Positions 28,695 through 29,208 of a stretch of DNA of 29,208 nucleotides are shown here, piece after piece (position 1 is the first letter of the stretch; each line of letters opens with the position of its first letter). Source of the DNA: a virus; the IMG/VR virus record IMGVR_UViG_3300037189_010305, positions 1-29,208 of that record. One strand, 5' to 3'. Position numbers and translations under genes: made by a program. The notes under the pieces were generated by a model, which did not search any database, had not been told where the DNA came from, and was given only the letters and a program-made list of their open reading frames with translations.

Positions 28695-28767
28695 TCCATT
28701 GTTAGCGCCTTGCGCCTGTCAGCATAAACAGCTGGCGGGCGTTCTGCATTTCTGGGCATGGGTGTTG

Positions 28768-29172
28768 ATGCCGTTTGCGCCGAAGACGTTTCGTCCGACG
28801 TGGCTCCAGTCACACTCCGAGCTTCCGCGTTTTAGCAAGCACCAAACCGAGCGTCGTGGCTCGGCACGTGAGCGTGGCTATGACACGCAGTGGCAGAAAG
28901 CGCGCGCCGGGTACTTCAAGTCGCATCCGCTGTGCGTGTGCTGCCAGGCTCATGGCGTGGTGGTCGCGGCCTCGGTGCTCGATCACGTCGAACCGCACAA
29001 GGGTGATCGCGCGAAGTTCTGGGACAGTGCCAACTGGCAGGGCCTCTGCGACTGGTGCGACAAGAACCTGAAGCGCGTGGTCGAGAACCGCTGGCTCAAG
29101 GGCCGCGCCGCCGCTCACGAACTGCGCCTCGACCGCGTGACGCCAGGTTGGGAGCATCCGCGCGACCGGTAG
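28768..29172 (+). CDS. HNH endonuclease, packaging-associated
   Basis: In this 134-residue protein, Cys pairs in HPLCVCCQ and LCDWCDKN form a zinc site, and LDHVEPHKGD with NWQGLCDWC gives the HNH His and Asn residues. Proteins of this size and pattern lie next to the terminase small subunit in HK97-type cos phages and assist terminase in cutting genome ends. ATG 28768 begins the usual MPFAPKTFRP start; a TTG at 28699 would add 23 unrelated residues. Terminase genes are expected immediately to the right, outside the window. Confidence 0.8.
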   Translation: MPFAPKTFRPTWLQSHSELPRFSKHQTERRGSARERGYDTQWQKARAGYFKSHPLCVCCQAHGVVVAASVLDHVEPHKGDRAKFWDSANWQGLCDWCDKNLKRVVENRWLKGRAAAHELRLDRVTPGWEHPRDR

Positions 29173-29208
29173 GGGGGGTAAAATCTCTCCAACCTTTGCC
29201 CATGGGAC
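29173..29208. other. Region after HNH gene, possible cos-proximal sequence
   Basis: A G7 tract followed by TAAAATCTCT and a CCCATGGGAC end lies directly after the HNH stop. A G-run plus AAATCTCT is a pattern that I associate with the HNH-terminase junction of many phages, where packaging sites can lie. It is cut by the window edge, so this is only a pointer. Confidence 0.3.

Noticed and set aside
28699-28767. TTG start that lengthens the HNH protein by 23 residues
   Set aside because: The extra residues do not resemble the family, and ATG 28768 gives the standard beginning.
1-29208. CRISPR array or insertion sequence
   Set aside because: I found no evenly spaced short repeats with unique spacers, no transposase and no terminal inverted repeats with target duplication.

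Overview
The window is a 29.2 kb piece of a temperate, lambda-like siphovirus of an alphaproteobacterium. The host class is suggested by a GTA gp10-type tail chaperone at the left edge, by a GcrA-family regulator (GcrA is an alphaproteobacterial cell-cycle factor), by the type of integrase and excisionase, and by the GC-rich codon use. I see no bacterial housekeeping gene. The attachment site has phage genes on both sides, so this is the unintegrated phage arrangement (attP) rather than a prophage end.

Layout. 1-15,272 (+) holds late genes: the end of a tail chaperone with a -1 frameshift site (A_AAA_AAC), tape measure, DUF1833 protein, NlpC/P60 peptidase, TipJ-like tip protein, two paralogous minor tail proteins, several fibre or tip proteins with repeats, then a lysis cassette (frameshifted secreted protein, endolysin with a C-terminal membrane helix, two holin-like proteins), a tiny HExxH protein, a metallophosphoesterase and a DUF7768-like protein. 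15,288-15,536 (-) is a DUF551 gene. 15,581-15,807 is attP: a core equal to the 3' half of a tRNA-Pro(GGG), flanked by four GCGACAGNTT arm-site candidates. 15,776-19,444 (-) is the early left operon, almost every gene overlapping the next by a few bases: a small membrane protein, HD phosphohydrolase, HTH protein, small proteins, HNH nuclease, secreted peptide, excisionase and integrase.

The switch. The left operon starts at a TTGACA-17-TATTGT promoter covered by two operators. The S24-type repressor (-) and a Cro-like gene (+) diverge from 20,521-20,614, which carries two overlapping promoters and the same operator (AATACG-N3-CGTATT) in two good copies and one degenerate copy. Operator centres are 25 bp apart at both promoters. 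A lipoprotein gene without its start and signal-peptide beginning lies downstream of the repressor, in the position of lambda rex. A strong terminator separates the cro region from a CII-like regulator.

The early right operon (21,358-27,802, +) runs CII-like regulator, GcrA-like regulator with extra HTH segments, small protein, ParB-like protein, N6-adenine methyltransferase, two small proteins, zinc/Toprim primase and SF3 (D5-type) helicase. Immediately after it, 27,791-28,118 holds six related repeat elements arranged with near-exact dyad symmetry around position 27,955. This is the most unusual structure in the window and a candidate replication origin. A protein of unknown function and an HNH endonuclease close the window; terminase genes would be expected next, outside it.
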